A DNA stretch of 64,000 nucleotides from Agrococcus sediminis (lineage in GTDB: Bacteria; Actinomycetota; Actinomycetes; Actinomycetales; Microbacteriaceae), in NCBI RefSeq assembly GCF_007923295.1, contig NZ_VOIR01000017.1, positions 62,001 to 126,000 of the forward strand, read 5' to 3'. The translations under genes and the position numbers were made by a program. Of this stretch, positions 16,476 to 24,254 are shown one piece after another. Numbering within the stretch: position 1 is the stretch's first letter; each line of letters opens with the position of its first letter. Below the pieces are notes generated by a model, which saw only the letters and a list, made by a program, of their open reading frames with translations, ran no database searches and was not told the origin of the DNA.

Positions 16476-17186
16476 GTGGCCCGGAGCGGATGCGTCAGCT
16501 GCCTGACCGCGCTCGGGCACCACGGCGCGTGGCTGCCGCGGGGCAGCGCCCTGCGCTGCCGGCTGGCGGACGGCCAGCGCGACCGGGTCGCCGGCGCGCT
16601 GAAGGGCTGCCGCCCCTTCGGCGCGAACCCGGCCGTCGCGCGAGCGATCGACGACGTCGAGACGGCCTTCCGCTGCGCGCTCCGCTGCGCCGGCGCGGAG
16701 GACCTCGTGGCGGTCGCGGACTCGCTCGTGCACCGCCGGATCGCGACGCTCGAGCAGCTGCGCGCCTGGGCGACCGGAGCACCGGCGTCGCGTCGGCGGC
16801 TCCTGGACCTCGTGGGTGCGGCCGCCGAGTCGGGCACGGAGTCGATGGTGCGCGTGCGCCTCCGCGGACTGCGCATCCGCTGCCGCACACAGGTCGTGCT
16901 CTGGCGCGGCCGCCGCGTCGACCTGCTGGTGGGCGACCGCCTCATCATCGGGTGCGACTCCGTGGAGCACCACACCGACCGCGACGCCTACCAGCGCGAC
17001 CGGCGCCACGACCGCATCCACGTGTCGCAGGGCTACCTGGTCGTGCGGCTGACGTGGCAGCAGATCCACGACGAGTGGCCGGCCATCGAGCAGGACCTCC
17101 TCGCGATCGTCCGCCGAGGCGACCATCGGTGGCGTGGCGCGCGCTCGATCGGGCAGAGCGGCGCGTCGGCGCCGCATGCGGGGTGA
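16476..17186 (+). CDS. DUF559 (Vsr-like) domain protein, probably inactive
   Basis: A 236-residue protein homologous to the C-terminal three-quarters of the gene at 34936-35796. Shared landmarks are CVSCLTALGHHGAWLP, VAVADSLVHR, RVDLLVGDRL, DSVEHHTDRDAYQRDRRHD and GYLVVRLTW. The N-terminal winged-helix region of the longer paralogue is absent. In the DUF559 nuclease core the Asp (149) of RVDLL is kept, but the Glu expected in the E-x-D motif is Gly159 (IIGCD; codon GGG at 16950), one base from GAG. The GTG at 16476 is the only reasonable in-frame start; no Shine-Dalgarno sequence is seen. The final residues (RSIGQSGASAPHAG) are encoded by repeat A2. It is probably a decaying nuclease gene. 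Confidence 0.65.
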   Translation: MARSGCVSCLTALGHHGAWLPRGSALRCRLADGQRDRVAGALKGCRPFGANPAVARAIDDVETAFRCALRCAGAEDLVAVADSLVHRRIATLEQLRAWATGAPASRRRLLDLVGAAAESGTESMVRVRLRGLRIRCRTQVVLWRGRRVDLLVGDRLIIGCDSVEHHTDRDAYQRDRRHDRIHVSQGYLVVRLTWQQIHDEWPAIEQDLLAIVRRGDHRWRGARSIGQSGASAPHAG

Positions 17187-17213
17187 CGGCTCGCCCCGGC
17201 CGATCCAGCGCGC
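17141..17213. repeat. palindromic repeat A2
   Basis: The second copy of A1, 756 bases downstream in the same orientation. Left arm GCGCTCGATCGGGCAGAGCG; right arm GGCCGATCCAGCGCGC. GCATGC is again in the centre. It contains the nuclease stop codon (17184-17186) and ends 12 bases before the manC stop, so it may also act as a hairpin between convergent genes. Confidence 0.7.
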
Positions 17214-17224
17214 GGGGCGCGGCG

Positions 17225-18337
17225 TCAGAGGGCGTCGGCGTTCCCCGAGCGGCGCACCGCGTCGACGACCTGCTTCACGCGCTGCGCGTTGTCGGTCGTC
17301 GTCACGAGCAGGGCGTCGGGGGTGTCCACGATCACGACGTCCTGGATGCCGACCACCGAGATGATGCGCTTCGACTGCGAGACGACGATGCCGGAGGCGG
17401 AGTCGGCGAGCACGGTGCCCTCGCTGCCGAGGATCGCGAGGCGGCCGCGCCGGCCGCCGTTGTGCAGCTTCGCGACGGCCGAGAAGTCGCCCACGTCGTC
17501 CCAGTCGAAGTCGCCCGGCACCACGACGAGGCGCCCGCGCTCGGCCGCGGGCTCGGCGACCGCGTAGTCGATCGCGATCTTCTTCAGCTGCGGCCAGAGC
17601 CGGTCGACCGCCGGGCCGCGGCGGGCCGGCTCGTCCCAGGCCTCGGCGAGCTCCTCGATCTGCGCGGCGAGCTCGGGCTCGCCGATCGCGAGCTCGGCGA
17701 GCAGCACGTCGGCGCGCGCGATGAACATGCCGGCGTTCCAGAGGTGGTGGCCGCCGGCGAGGTACTGCCTCGCGACCTCGGCCGAGGGCTTCTCGACGAA
17801 CGCGCTCACGGCCGCCGCGTGCGGCGCATCCGCGATCCCCGTCGGCTCGCCGGCGCGGATGTAGCCGAAGCCGATCGCGGGCTCCGTGGGGGTGATGCCG
17901 ATCGTGGCGATGAAGCCGGCGCGCGCCGCCGCGGCCGCCTCCAGCACCGCGCGACGGAACGCGCGCTCGTCGTGGATCACGTGGTCGGCGGCGAACGAGC
18001 CGACGATCACGTCGGGCTCCCGCCGGCGGAGGATGGCCGCCGCGAGCGCGATCGCCACGGTGGAGTCGCGCGGATCGGCCTCGAGCACGATGCTCGCGTC
18101 GTCGAGCTCGGGGATCTGCGCCTCGACGGCGGAGCGGTGGGCGCGGCCGGTGACGACCATCGTGCGTCCCGGTCCCGACAGCGGCACGACCCGGTCGTAG
18201 GTGGCGCGCAGCAGCGTCTTGCCGCTGCCGGTGAGGTCGTGGAGGAACTTCGGCGCATCGGCGCGCGACAGCGGCCACAGCCGGGAGCCCGCGCCGCCGG
18301 CGGGGATGATGCTGAAGAAGTCGTCGATCGCCGTCAC
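17225..18337 (-). CDS. manC: mannose-1-phosphate guanylyltransferase (GDP-mannose pyrophosphorylase)
   Basis: A 370-residue cytosolic nucleotidyltransferase that makes GDP-mannose from mannose-1-phosphate and GTP. The N-terminal signature SIIPAGGAGSRLWPLSR (about residues 9-25) and PKFLHDLTGSGKTLL are family-typical. VEKPSAEVA and GDFDWDDVGDFSAV mark the active site and the C-terminal metal and sugar region. There is no fused phosphomannose isomerase domain. The GTG start has a leaderless-type promoter just upstream. It diverges from a mannosyltransferase gene that would use its product. Confidence 0.9.
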   Translation of the reverse strand: MTAIDDFFSIIPAGGAGSRLWPLSRADAPKFLHDLTGSGKTLLRATYDRVVPLSGPGRTMVVTGRAHRSAVEAQIPELDDASIVLEADPRDSTVAIALAAAILRRREPDVIVGSFAADHVIHDERAFRRAVLEAAAAARAGFIATIGITPTEPAIGFGYIRAGEPTGIADAPHAAAVSAFVEKPSAEVARQYLAGGHHLWNAGMFIARADVLLAELAIGEPELAAQIEELAEAWDEPARRGPAVDRLWPQLKKIAIDYAVAEPAAERGRLVVVPGDFDWDDVGDFSAVAKLHNGGRRGRLAILGSEGTVLADSASGIVVSQSKRIISVVGIQDVVIVDTPDALLVTTTDNAQRVKQVVDAVRRSGNADAL

Positions 18338-18343
18338 GGTGCG

Positions 18344-18349
18344 AGCCTA
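18344..18349 (-). promoter_or_regulatory. -10 element (TAGGCT) of a leaderless manC promoter
   Basis: TAGGCT on the minus strand ends 6 bases before the manC GTG, which places the transcription start at the start codon. Confidence 0.45.
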
Positions 18350-18432
18350 GCCAGCGGCGGGCGGCCGGCCGCCGCCCGGGGTGTTCACGCGCCGTTCACC
18401 GCGCGCTTCCAGCCTCGGCCGCGCCGCCGACG

Positions 18433-18438
18433 TACGGT
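18433..18438 (+). promoter_or_regulatory. -10 element (TACGGT) of a leaderless glycosyltransferase promoter
   Basis: TACGGT ends 6 bases before the GTG at 18445. No ribosome-binding site is seen between them. Confidence 0.4.
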
Positions 18439-18444
18439 TGCCCC

Positions 18445-19596
18445 GTGCGCATCGAGCGGGTGACCATCGTGACGGAGAGCTTCCTCCCCACCGTCAACGG
18501 CGTCACGACCTCCGTCTGCCGGGTGCTCGACCACCTGGTCGACACCGGCCGCGAGGCGATGGTCATCACCCCCCGGTGCGGCGCGCCGATGCACTACCGC
18601 GGCGTGCCGGTGCACGAGGTGCCCTCGTTCGCCTACCGCCAGTTCCCGGTCGGGCTGCCGAGCCCGCAGGTCGCGTCGCTCCTCGCGCGCTTCCAGCCCG
18701 ACGTGCTGCACGCCGCGAGCCCCTTCATGCTCGGCGGCCAGGCGATCGCCGAGGCAGCGCGCATCGGCCTGCCGAGCGTCGCGATCTACCAGACCGACGT
18801 CGCCGGCTTCGCCCGCCGCAACCGGCTGGGCGCCGGCGCGGCCTTCGCGTGGCAGATCATCCGCCGCATCCACAACGCCGCCGACCGCACGCTCGCTCCC
18901 TCGACCGCGGCGATCGCAGACCTCGAGGAGGCGGGCGTGAAGCGCGTGCACCCGTGGGTGCGCGGCGTCGACCTCGACGGCTTCCACCCCGACAATCGCC
19001 AGGGCCCGGCCGCCGCGGCGCTGCGCCGCCGCATCGCGCCCCACGGCGAGGCGATCGTCGGCTACGTCGGCCGCGTCGCGCCCGAGAAGGGCCTCGACCG
19101 GCTGCGGGCGCTCGAGGGCGTGCCGGGCATCCGCGTCGTGATCGTCGGCGACGGCCCCGGCATGGCCGAGACGCGCTCACGGCTCTCGCGGCTGCGGCCG
19201 CTCTTCCTCGGCCAGCTGCACGGCGACGCGCTCCGCGCGGCCTACGCCGCGATGGACGTCTTCGTGCACACCGGCGCCGAGGAGACGTTCGGCCAGACCC
19301 TGCAGGAGGCTGCCGCGAGCGGCCTGCCGGTCGTCGCGCCCCGCGCGGGCGGGCCGATCGACCTCGTGGACCACGGCACCACCGGCTTCCTCTTCGCACC
19401 CGACGACGCATCCGCCCTCCGCCGCGCGGTCGAGGCGCTCGCCGCCGACCCGGCGATGCGGGCGCGGATGGGCGAGGCCGGCCGCCGCCGCGTGCTCGGC
19501 CGGTCCTGGCCCGCGGTCGCCGACCAGCTGCTCGAGCACTACGAGGCGGCGGCGCGGCGCGCCCTCCGCGGCGCGGGCGGGCTCGTCGACGCCTAG
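18445..19596 (+). CDS. GT-B glycosyltransferase family 4, probably GDP-mannose-dependent alpha-mannosyltransferase (MgtA/PimB type)
   Basis: A 383-residue GT-B fold enzyme. The N-terminal domain opens with TIVTESFLPTVNGVTTSV, the acceptor loop found in MgtA/PimB-like mannosyltransferases. The C-terminal nucleotide-sugar domain has GYVGRVAPEKGLDRL, VIVGDGPGMAETRS and the E-x7-E region EETFGQTLQEAAASGLPVV. It has no membrane helices and would act on the inner face of the membrane on a lipid acceptor. The divergent manC gene supplies GDP-mannose, supporting a role in mannosylated glycolipids; the acceptor is inferred. Confidence 0.85.
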   Translation: MRIERVTIVTESFLPTVNGVTTSVCRVLDHLVDTGREAMVITPRCGAPMHYRGVPVHEVPSFAYRQFPVGLPSPQVASLLARFQPDVLHAASPFMLGGQAIAEAARIGLPSVAIYQTDVAGFARRNRLGAGAAFAWQIIRRIHNAADRTLAPSTAAIADLEEAGVKRVHPWVRGVDLDGFHPDNRQGPAAAALRRRIAPHGEAIVGYVGRVAPEKGLDRLRALEGVPGIRVVIVGDGPGMAETRSRLSRLRPLFLGQLHGDALRAAYAAMDVFVHTGAEETFGQTLQEAAASGLPVVAPRAGGPIDLVDHGTTGFLFAPDDASALRRAVEALAADPAMRARMGEAGRRRVLGRSWPAVADQLLEHYEAAARRALRGAGGLVDA

Positions 19597-19604
19597 CCCG
19601 ACGG

Positions 19605-19619
19605 GCCGACGGCGTCGGC
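19605..19619 (+). terminator. short hairpin after the glycosyltransferase gene
   Basis: GCCGAC-GGC-GTCGGC begins 9 bases after the stop. It is a small stem without a T-tract, so the call is weak. Confidence 0.3.
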
Positions 19620-19673
19620 GGGCGGGCATAGGATGGATGCACCTTGCCCGGTCGACCAACGGAGGGAACGCGC

Positions 19674-20111
19674 GTGTCTGAGACATCGAGCAGCCTCACC
19701 CTCCCCGACCCCAAGCCCCAGAGGACCAGGTTCAGCGGCACGCTGTATCGCGGCAACGAGGGCATGTGGTCGTGGGTGCTCCACCGCATCACCGGTGTGG
19801 CGATCTACTTCTTCCTGCTCGTGCACGTGCTCGACACGTCGCTGATCCGCGTGAGCCCGGAGGCGTACAACGCGGTGATGGAGTCGTACAAGAACCCGAT
19901 CATGGGCCTGGGCGAGGTGGCGCTCGTGGGCGCCGTCGTGCTCCACGCGATGAACGGGCTGCGCATCATCCTCGTCGACGTGTGGCCGTGGGCCACGCGC
20001 CACCAGCGCCTGCTGTTCTGGATCGTGATGGGCGTCGTCGTCGCGCTGATGCTCTACTTCACGCCCAACCACCTGGTGAACGTGTTCTCGCCGACCGAGG
20101 GGGGCGAGTGA
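19674..20111 (+). CDS. sdhC: succinate dehydrogenase cytochrome b556 subunit
   Basis: A 145-residue membrane anchor subunit of complex II. After a hydrophilic N-terminus come the conserved GTLYRGNEGMWSWVLHRITG motif (quinone site and start of helix 1), a second helix carrying VLHAMNGLRIIL with the haem-ligand His, and a third helix after HQRLLFWI. The GTG at 19674 has GGAGGGA upstream, which decides it over an in-frame ATG 30 bases earlier. The stop overlaps the sdhD ATG by 1 base. First gene of sdhCDAB. Confidence 0.93.
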   Translation: MSETSSSLTLPDPKPQRTRFSGTLYRGNEGMWSWVLHRITGVAIYFFLLVHVLDTSLIRVSPEAYNAVMESYKNPIMGLGEVALVGAVVLHAMNGLRIILVDVWPWATRHQRLLFWIVMGVVVALMLYFTPNHLVNVFSPTEGGE

Positions 20112-20569
20112 TGAGCACCACGATCGAGAGCCCCAACTACGCCTACCCGGCGCGCTCGAAGGGCCGTCGCGGCCCCAACCTCGAGAAGGCCGGCTGGATC
20201 TTCATGCGCGCCTCGGGCGTCGTGCTCGTGGTGCTGATCTTCGGCCACCTCGCCTACAACCTGCTCTGGACGCCGGGCGGCATCCGCGCCATCGACTTCG
20301 GCTTCGTGGGCGGCAAGCTCGCAGACCCGTTCTGGCAGTGGTGGGACGTCACGATGCTGTGGCTGGCGATCCTCCACGGCTCGAACGGCATGCGCACGAT
20401 CGTCAACGACTACGTGCACAAGCCCAAGATCCGCACCGTCGCGATCGGCGCGATCGGCGTCGCCGCCGCGGTGCTGATCATCCTCGGCACGCTCATCACC
20501 TTCACGTTCGACCCCTGCCCGACGGCCGCCGACCCCGCGCTGCTGCCGGAGTTCTGCGCGTCGCTCTAG
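20111..20569 (+). CDS. sdhD: succinate dehydrogenase hydrophobic membrane anchor subunit
   Basis: A 152-residue second anchor of complex II with three membrane helices. After the basic stretch [17 protein letters not shown] the first helix is [16 protein letters not shown] (candidate haem His). The second carries [19 protein letters not shown], the third [16 protein letters not shown], and the C-terminus is short and Cys-containing (FDPCPTAAD). It is coupled to sdhC by a 1-base overlap. sdhA follows after 28 bases. Confidence 0.92.
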   Translation: MSTTIESPNYAYPARSKGRRGPNLEKAGWIFMRASGVVLVVLIFGHLAYNLLWTPGGIRAIDFGFVGGKLADPFWQWWDVTMLWLAILHGSNGMRTIVNDYVHKPKIRTVAIGAIGVAAAVLIILGTLITFTFDPCPTAADPALLPEFCASL

Positions 20570-20597
20570 TCGAGATCTACGGAGACCCCCACCTTCC

Positions 20598-22385
20598 ATG
20601 GCTGATCACAGTTCCGTCACCGACGGCATCCACTACCACCAGCACGATGTCGTCATCGTCGGGGCCGGCGGCGCCGGCATGCGCGCGGCGATCGAGGCGG
20701 CGCCCAAGGCGTCGACCGCGGTCATCACGAAGCTCTACCCGACGCGCTCCCACACGGGTGCGGCGCAGGGCGGCATGGCCGCGGCGCTCGCCAACGTGGA
20801 GGAGGACAGCAACGAGTGGCACACCTACGACACCGTCAAGGGCGGTGACTACCTCACCGACCAGGACTCCGCCGAGATCCTGACGCGCGAGGCGATCGAC
20901 GCGGTCTACGACCTCGAGAACATGGGCCTGCCGTTCAACCGCACGCCCGACGGCAAGATCGACCAGCGGCGCTTCGGCGGCCACACGCGCGACCACGGCA
21001 AGGCGCCCGTGCGCCGCGCCTGCTACGCGGCCGACCGCACCGGCCACATGATCCTGCAGACGCTCTACCAGAACTGCGTCAAGCACGGCGTCGAGTTCTT
21101 CAACGAGTTCTACGCGCTCGACCTCATCATGGCCGAGGTCGACGGCGTCAAGCGCGTCTCGGGCGTCGTCGCCTACGAGCTCGCGACCGGCGAGATCCAC
21201 GTCTTCCAGGGCAAGTCGGTCGTCTTCGCCACCGGCGGCTTCGGCAAGATCTACAAGACCACCTCCAACGCGCACACCCTCACGGGCGACGGCGTCGGCA
21301 TCGTGTGGCGCCAGGGCCTGCCGCTCGAGGACATGGAGTTCTACCAGTTCCACCCGACGGGCCTCGCGGGCCTCGGCATCCTCCTCACCGAGGGCGCCCG
21401 CGGCGAGGGCGCGATCCTGCGCAACGCCTCCGGCGAGCGCTTCATGGAGCGCTACGCCCCCACCATCAAGGACCTCGCGCCGCGCGACATCGTCGCCCGC
21501 TCGATGGTGCAGGAGGTGCTCGACGGCCGCGGCGCGGGCCCCAACAAGGACTACGTCTACCTCGACTGCACCCACCTCGGCGCCGAGGTGCTCGAGACGA
21601 AGCTGCCCGACATCACCGAGTTCGCCCGCACCTACCTCGGCGTCGACCCGGTGGTCGAGCGCGTGCCCGTCTACCCCACCGCGCACTACGCGATGGGCGG
21701 GATCCCCACCAACAACGACGCGCAGGTGCTGAGCGACAACGAGACCGTCATCCCGGGCCTCTACGCCGCCGGCGAGTGCGCGTGCGTGTCGGTGCACGGC
21801 GCCAACCGCCTCGGCACGAACTCGCTGCTCGACATCAACGTCTTCGGCAAGCGCGCCGGCAACAACGCGGTCGCGTACGCGCAGACGGCCGACTTCGTCG
21901 ACCTGCCCGCAGACGCCGCGGACGGCGTCGTGAAGATGCTCGCCCAGCTGCGCGAGGGCGAGGGCACCGAGTCGGTCGCCGAGATCCGCAAGGCGCTGCA
22001 GGAGACGATGGACCGGAACGCCCAGGTGTTCCGCACCGAGGAGACGCTGCAGACGGCGCTCGCCGACATCGCCGCCCTGCGGGAGCGCTACCCGAACGTG
22101 CGCATCCACGACCGCGGTCGGCGCTTCAACACCGACCTGCTCGAGGCCGTCGAGCTGGGCTTCCTGCTCGACCTCGCCGAGGTGGTCGTCGTCTCGGCGA
22201 TCAACCGCAAGGAGTCGCGCGGCGCCCACATGCGCGACGACTACCCGACGCGCGACGACGTGAACTACATGCAGCACACGATGGCGTACCGGACCGACGC
22301 CGAGACGGGGGCCAGCCAGGGCATCCGCCTCGACTGGAAGCCCGTGCGCGTCACCCACTACCAGCCGACGGAGCGGAAGTACTGA
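20598..22385 (+). CDS. sdhA: succinate dehydrogenase flavoprotein subunit
   Basis: A 595-residue catalytic subunit that oxidises succinate to fumarate at the inner face of the membrane. The FAD-binding [16 protein letters not shown] is at the N-terminus. The covalent-FAD histidine motif is [15 protein letters not shown]. The substrate-site blocks are [20 protein letters not shown] and the Arg-containing [29 protein letters not shown] and the C-terminal [12 protein letters not shown] are as expected. Length is standard. The stop overlaps the sdhB ATG by 1 base. Equivalent to Rv3318. Confidence 0.96.
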   Translation: MADHSSVTDGIHYHQHDVVIVGAGGAGMRAAIEAAPKASTAVITKLYPTRSHTGAAQGGMAAALANVEEDSNEWHTYDTVKGGDYLTDQDSAEILTREAIDAVYDLENMGLPFNRTPDGKIDQRRFGGHTRDHGKAPVRRACYAADRTGHMILQTLYQNCVKHGVEFFNEFYALDLIMAEVDGVKRVSGVVAYELATGEIHVFQGKSVVFATGGFGKIYKTTSNAHTLTGDGVGIVWRQGLPLEDMEFYQFHPTGLAGLGILLTEGARGEGAILRNASGERFMERYAPTIKDLAPRDIVARSMVQEVLDGRGAGPNKDYVYLDCTHLGAEVLETKLPDITEFARTYLGVDPVVERVPVYPTAHYAMGGIPTNNDAQVLSDNETVIPGLYAAGECACVSVHGANRLGTNSLLDINVFGKRAGNNAVAYAQTADFVDLPADAADGVVKMLAQLREGEGTESVAEIRKALQETMDRNAQVFRTEETLQTALADIAALRERYPNVRIHDRGRRFNTDLLEAVELGFLLDLAEVVVVSAINRKESRGAHMRDDYPTRDDVNYMQHTMAYRTDAETGASQGIRLDWKPVRVTHYQPTERKY

Positions 22386-23308
22386 TGGCCGAGAGCGAGC
22401 AGAAGAACGAGAACAGCGCCGGCTTCGAGCGCGAGGCCGAGACCGGCGACCCCGCCGCGCAGGCCGACGCCGCCGTCGAGGCGACGACGGCCGACGCAGA
22501 GAGCGCGATGTCCTCGAGCGGCACGAGCGCCGCGCCGGTCGACTCCGCGGCCGAGGCCGCCGACCGCCCGGTCGAGGCCGCGCCGGTCGAGGTGCCCGAG
22601 AGCTTCACCGTCACGCTCATCGTGCGCCGGTACGACCCCGAGGTCGACGACGAGCCGCGCTGGGTCGACTACGACGTCCAGATGTACCAGACGGAGCGCA
22701 TCCTCGACGCCCTGCACCGCATCAAGTGGGAGCAGGACCCGTCGCTCGCCTTCCGCCGCTCGTGCGCGCACGGCGTGTGCGGCTCCGACGCGATGCGCAT
22801 CAACGGCAAGAACCGCCTCGCCTGCAAGGCGCTCGTGAAGGACTTCGACATCTCGAAGCCCATCTACGTCGAGGCGATCAAGGGCCTGCCGCTCGAGAAG
22901 GACCTCATCGTCGACATGGAGCCGTTCTTCGACTCCTTCCGCGAGATCCAGCCGTTCCTGCAGGCCTCGGGCAAGCCCGAGAAGGAGCGCCACCAGACGA
23001 TCGCGCAGCGCGAGCGCTTCGACGACACCACGAAGTGCATCCTCTGCGCCGCGTGCACGACCTCGTGCCCGGTGTTCTGGACCGACGGGCAGTACTTCGG
23101 CCCGGCGGCGATCGTGAACGCGCACCGCTTCATCTTCGACAGCCGCGACGAGGCGAGCCAGGTGCGCCTCGACATCCTCAACGACCGCGAGGGCGTGTGG
23201 CGCTGCCGCACCACCTTCAACTGCACGGATGCGTGCCCGCGCGGCATCCAGGTGACGAAGGCGATCGCCGAGGTCAAGCAGGCGATGCTGACGGGCGTCA
23301 AGCTCTAG
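22385..23308 (+). CDS. sdhB: succinate dehydrogenase iron-sulfur subunit with long N-terminal extension
   Basis: A 307-residue electron-transfer subunit; the family is usually about 250 residues. The core begins near residue 71. It has the [2Fe-2S] cysteines of RRSCAHGVCGSDAM and RLACK, the 4Fe-4S motif CILCAACTTSCPVF, and CRTTFNCTDACPRGI for the 3Fe-4S and remaining ligands. Residues 1-70 are a low-complexity Ala/Glu/Ser/Thr/Asp stretch with no homology that I recognise. The first ATG is tightly coupled to the sdhA stop. An internal ATG (M42) would remove part, not all, of the extension. Confidence 0.94.
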   Translation: MAESEQKNENSAGFEREAETGDPAAQADAAVEATTADAESAMSSSGTSAAPVDSAAEAADRPVEAAPVEVPESFTVTLIVRRYDPEVDDEPRWVDYDVQMYQTERILDALHRIKWEQDPSLAFRRSCAHGVCGSDAMRINGKNRLACKALVKDFDISKPIYVEAIKGLPLEKDLIVDMEPFFDSFREIQPFLQASGKPEKERHQTIAQRERFDDTTKCILCAACTTSCPVFWTDGQYFGPAAIVNAHRFIFDSRDEASQVRLDILNDREGVWRCRTTFNCTDACPRGIQVTKAIAEVKQAMLTGVKL

Positions 23309-23324
23309 GCGAGCGCCCGCCTCT

Positions 23325-23368
23325 CGAGGGCCCGCTCCCGACCACCATCGGTCGGAGGCGGGCCCTCG
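23325..23368 (+). terminator. strong hairpin terminator of sdhCDAB
   Basis: An 11-bp perfect stem CGAGGGCCCGC / GCGGGCCCTCG (23325-23335 and 23358-23368), extended inside by CCGACC/GGTCGG, starts 17 bases after the sdhB stop. Confidence 0.7.
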
Positions 23369-23412
23369 GCAGATCCACGGCGACCGCTCGTCGAATAGTT
23401 AGCCTGGCAATG

Positions 23413-23418
23413 TAGTCT
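23413..23418 (+). promoter_or_regulatory. -10 element (TAGTCT) of a leaderless promoter
   Basis: TAGTCT ends 6 bases before the ATG at 23425, inside an AT-rich patch (23395-23418) that stands out from the 72% GC background. No ribosome-binding site is seen. Confidence 0.4.
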
Positions 23419-23424
23419 GCGTGC

Positions 23425-24216
23425 ATGGACCGCACCTCGACGCTCGACCGCATCCGTCCCTGGGCCGTGCTCATCGCGCTGCCGGTGACGCTCGCGATGG
23501 CCGCGCTCGGCTCGGGCGCGTTCGGCGGCGCCGAGGTGCAGGCCTCCTCGAGCGGCGCGCTCGCGGCGGACGCGACGCCGCTCGCGCCCGCGAGCCCGGC
23601 CTTCTCGATCTGGTCGGTCATCTACCTCGGGCTCGCCGTCTACGCGGTCTGGCAGGTGCTGCCCGCCCAGCGCCACGACCGCCGGCAGCGCGCGATCGGC
23701 TGGCTCGCGGTGGCCTCGCTCGTGCTGAACGCGGCGTGGATCCTGTGCGCGCAGGCGGGGCTGCTGCCGGTGACGGTCGTCGTGATCGTCGTGCTGCTGG
23801 CGGTGCTGGCCGCGATCTTCGAGCTGCTGTGCCGCATCCGGCCCGCCTCGCGCCTCGAGGCGGTCGTCGTCGACGGCACCTTCGGCCTCTACCTGGGCTG
23901 GGTGTCGGTCGCGACGGTCGCGAACATCGCGGCCTGGCTCGCGGATGCGGGGGTGCGGCCGGAGCCGTTCGAGCCGCTCGCGATCGTGGTGCTGGCGGTC
24001 GTCGCGCTCGTCGGCGCGCTGATCGCCGCCCGCGGCGGCGGCCGCATCGCCCCGGCGCTCGCCATGCTCTGGGGGCTGTCGTGGATCGGGATCGGGCGCG
24101 CGCTCGACGAGCCGGCGTCGTTCCCCGTCGCGGTCGCCGCCGCGGCGGTGTGCGTGGCGATCGGCGCCGCAACGGTCATCGCGCGGCTGCGGCGGGTGCC
24201 GGCGCCGATCAGGTAG
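23425..24216 (+). CDS. TspO/MBR-related (tryptophan-rich sensory) membrane protein
   Basis: A 263-residue polytopic membrane protein of about seven hydrophobic segments. The motif PAFSIWSVIYLGLAVYAVWQ near residue 55 and the segment NAAWILCAQAGLL resemble TspO/MBR-type tryptophan-rich sensory proteins. It is longer than classical TspO (about 160 residues) and has extra C-terminal helices. Ligand and function are unknown; porphyrin binding is known for TspO itself but cannot be assumed here. It stands alone between the sdh terminator and the GTPase pair. Confidence 0.65.
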   Translation: MDRTSTLDRIRPWAVLIALPVTLAMAALGSGAFGGAEVQASSSGALAADATPLAPASPAFSIWSVIYLGLAVYAVWQVLPAQRHDRRQRAIGWLAVASLVLNAAWILCAQAGLLPVTVVVIVVLLAVLAAIFELLCRIRPASRLEAVVVDGTFGLYLGWVSVATVANIAAWLADAGVRPEPFEPLAIVVLAVVALVGALIAARGGGRIAPALAMLWGLSWIGIGRALDEPASFPVAVAAAAVCVAIGAATVIARLRRVPAPIR

Positions 24217-24254
24217 CCCGGGCGACGCTCGGGCTCGTGGGGCAGACTGGCCGT

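Larger units (their letters stand above)
16385..17213 (+). mobile_element. cassette A: DUF559-family gene between two 73-bp palindromic repeats (candidate element)
   Basis: A single nuclease-like gene (16476-17186) is bracketed by two direct copies of the same imperfect palindrome (16385-16457 and 17141-17213). The copies align without gaps at about 58 of 73 positions by hand count. The gene starts 18 bases after the first copy and its last 15 codons run into the second. No transposase, target duplication or att site was found. Mobility is an inference from architecture; the same layout recurs with a paralogous gene at 34795-35958. Confidence 0.4.

Noticed and set aside
23395-23418. AT-rich patch before the TspO-like gene as another copy of the MMPL repressor box
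   Set aside because: TAGTTAGCCTGGC shares only a few bases with TAGTTCSGCTA; chance similarity is likely.
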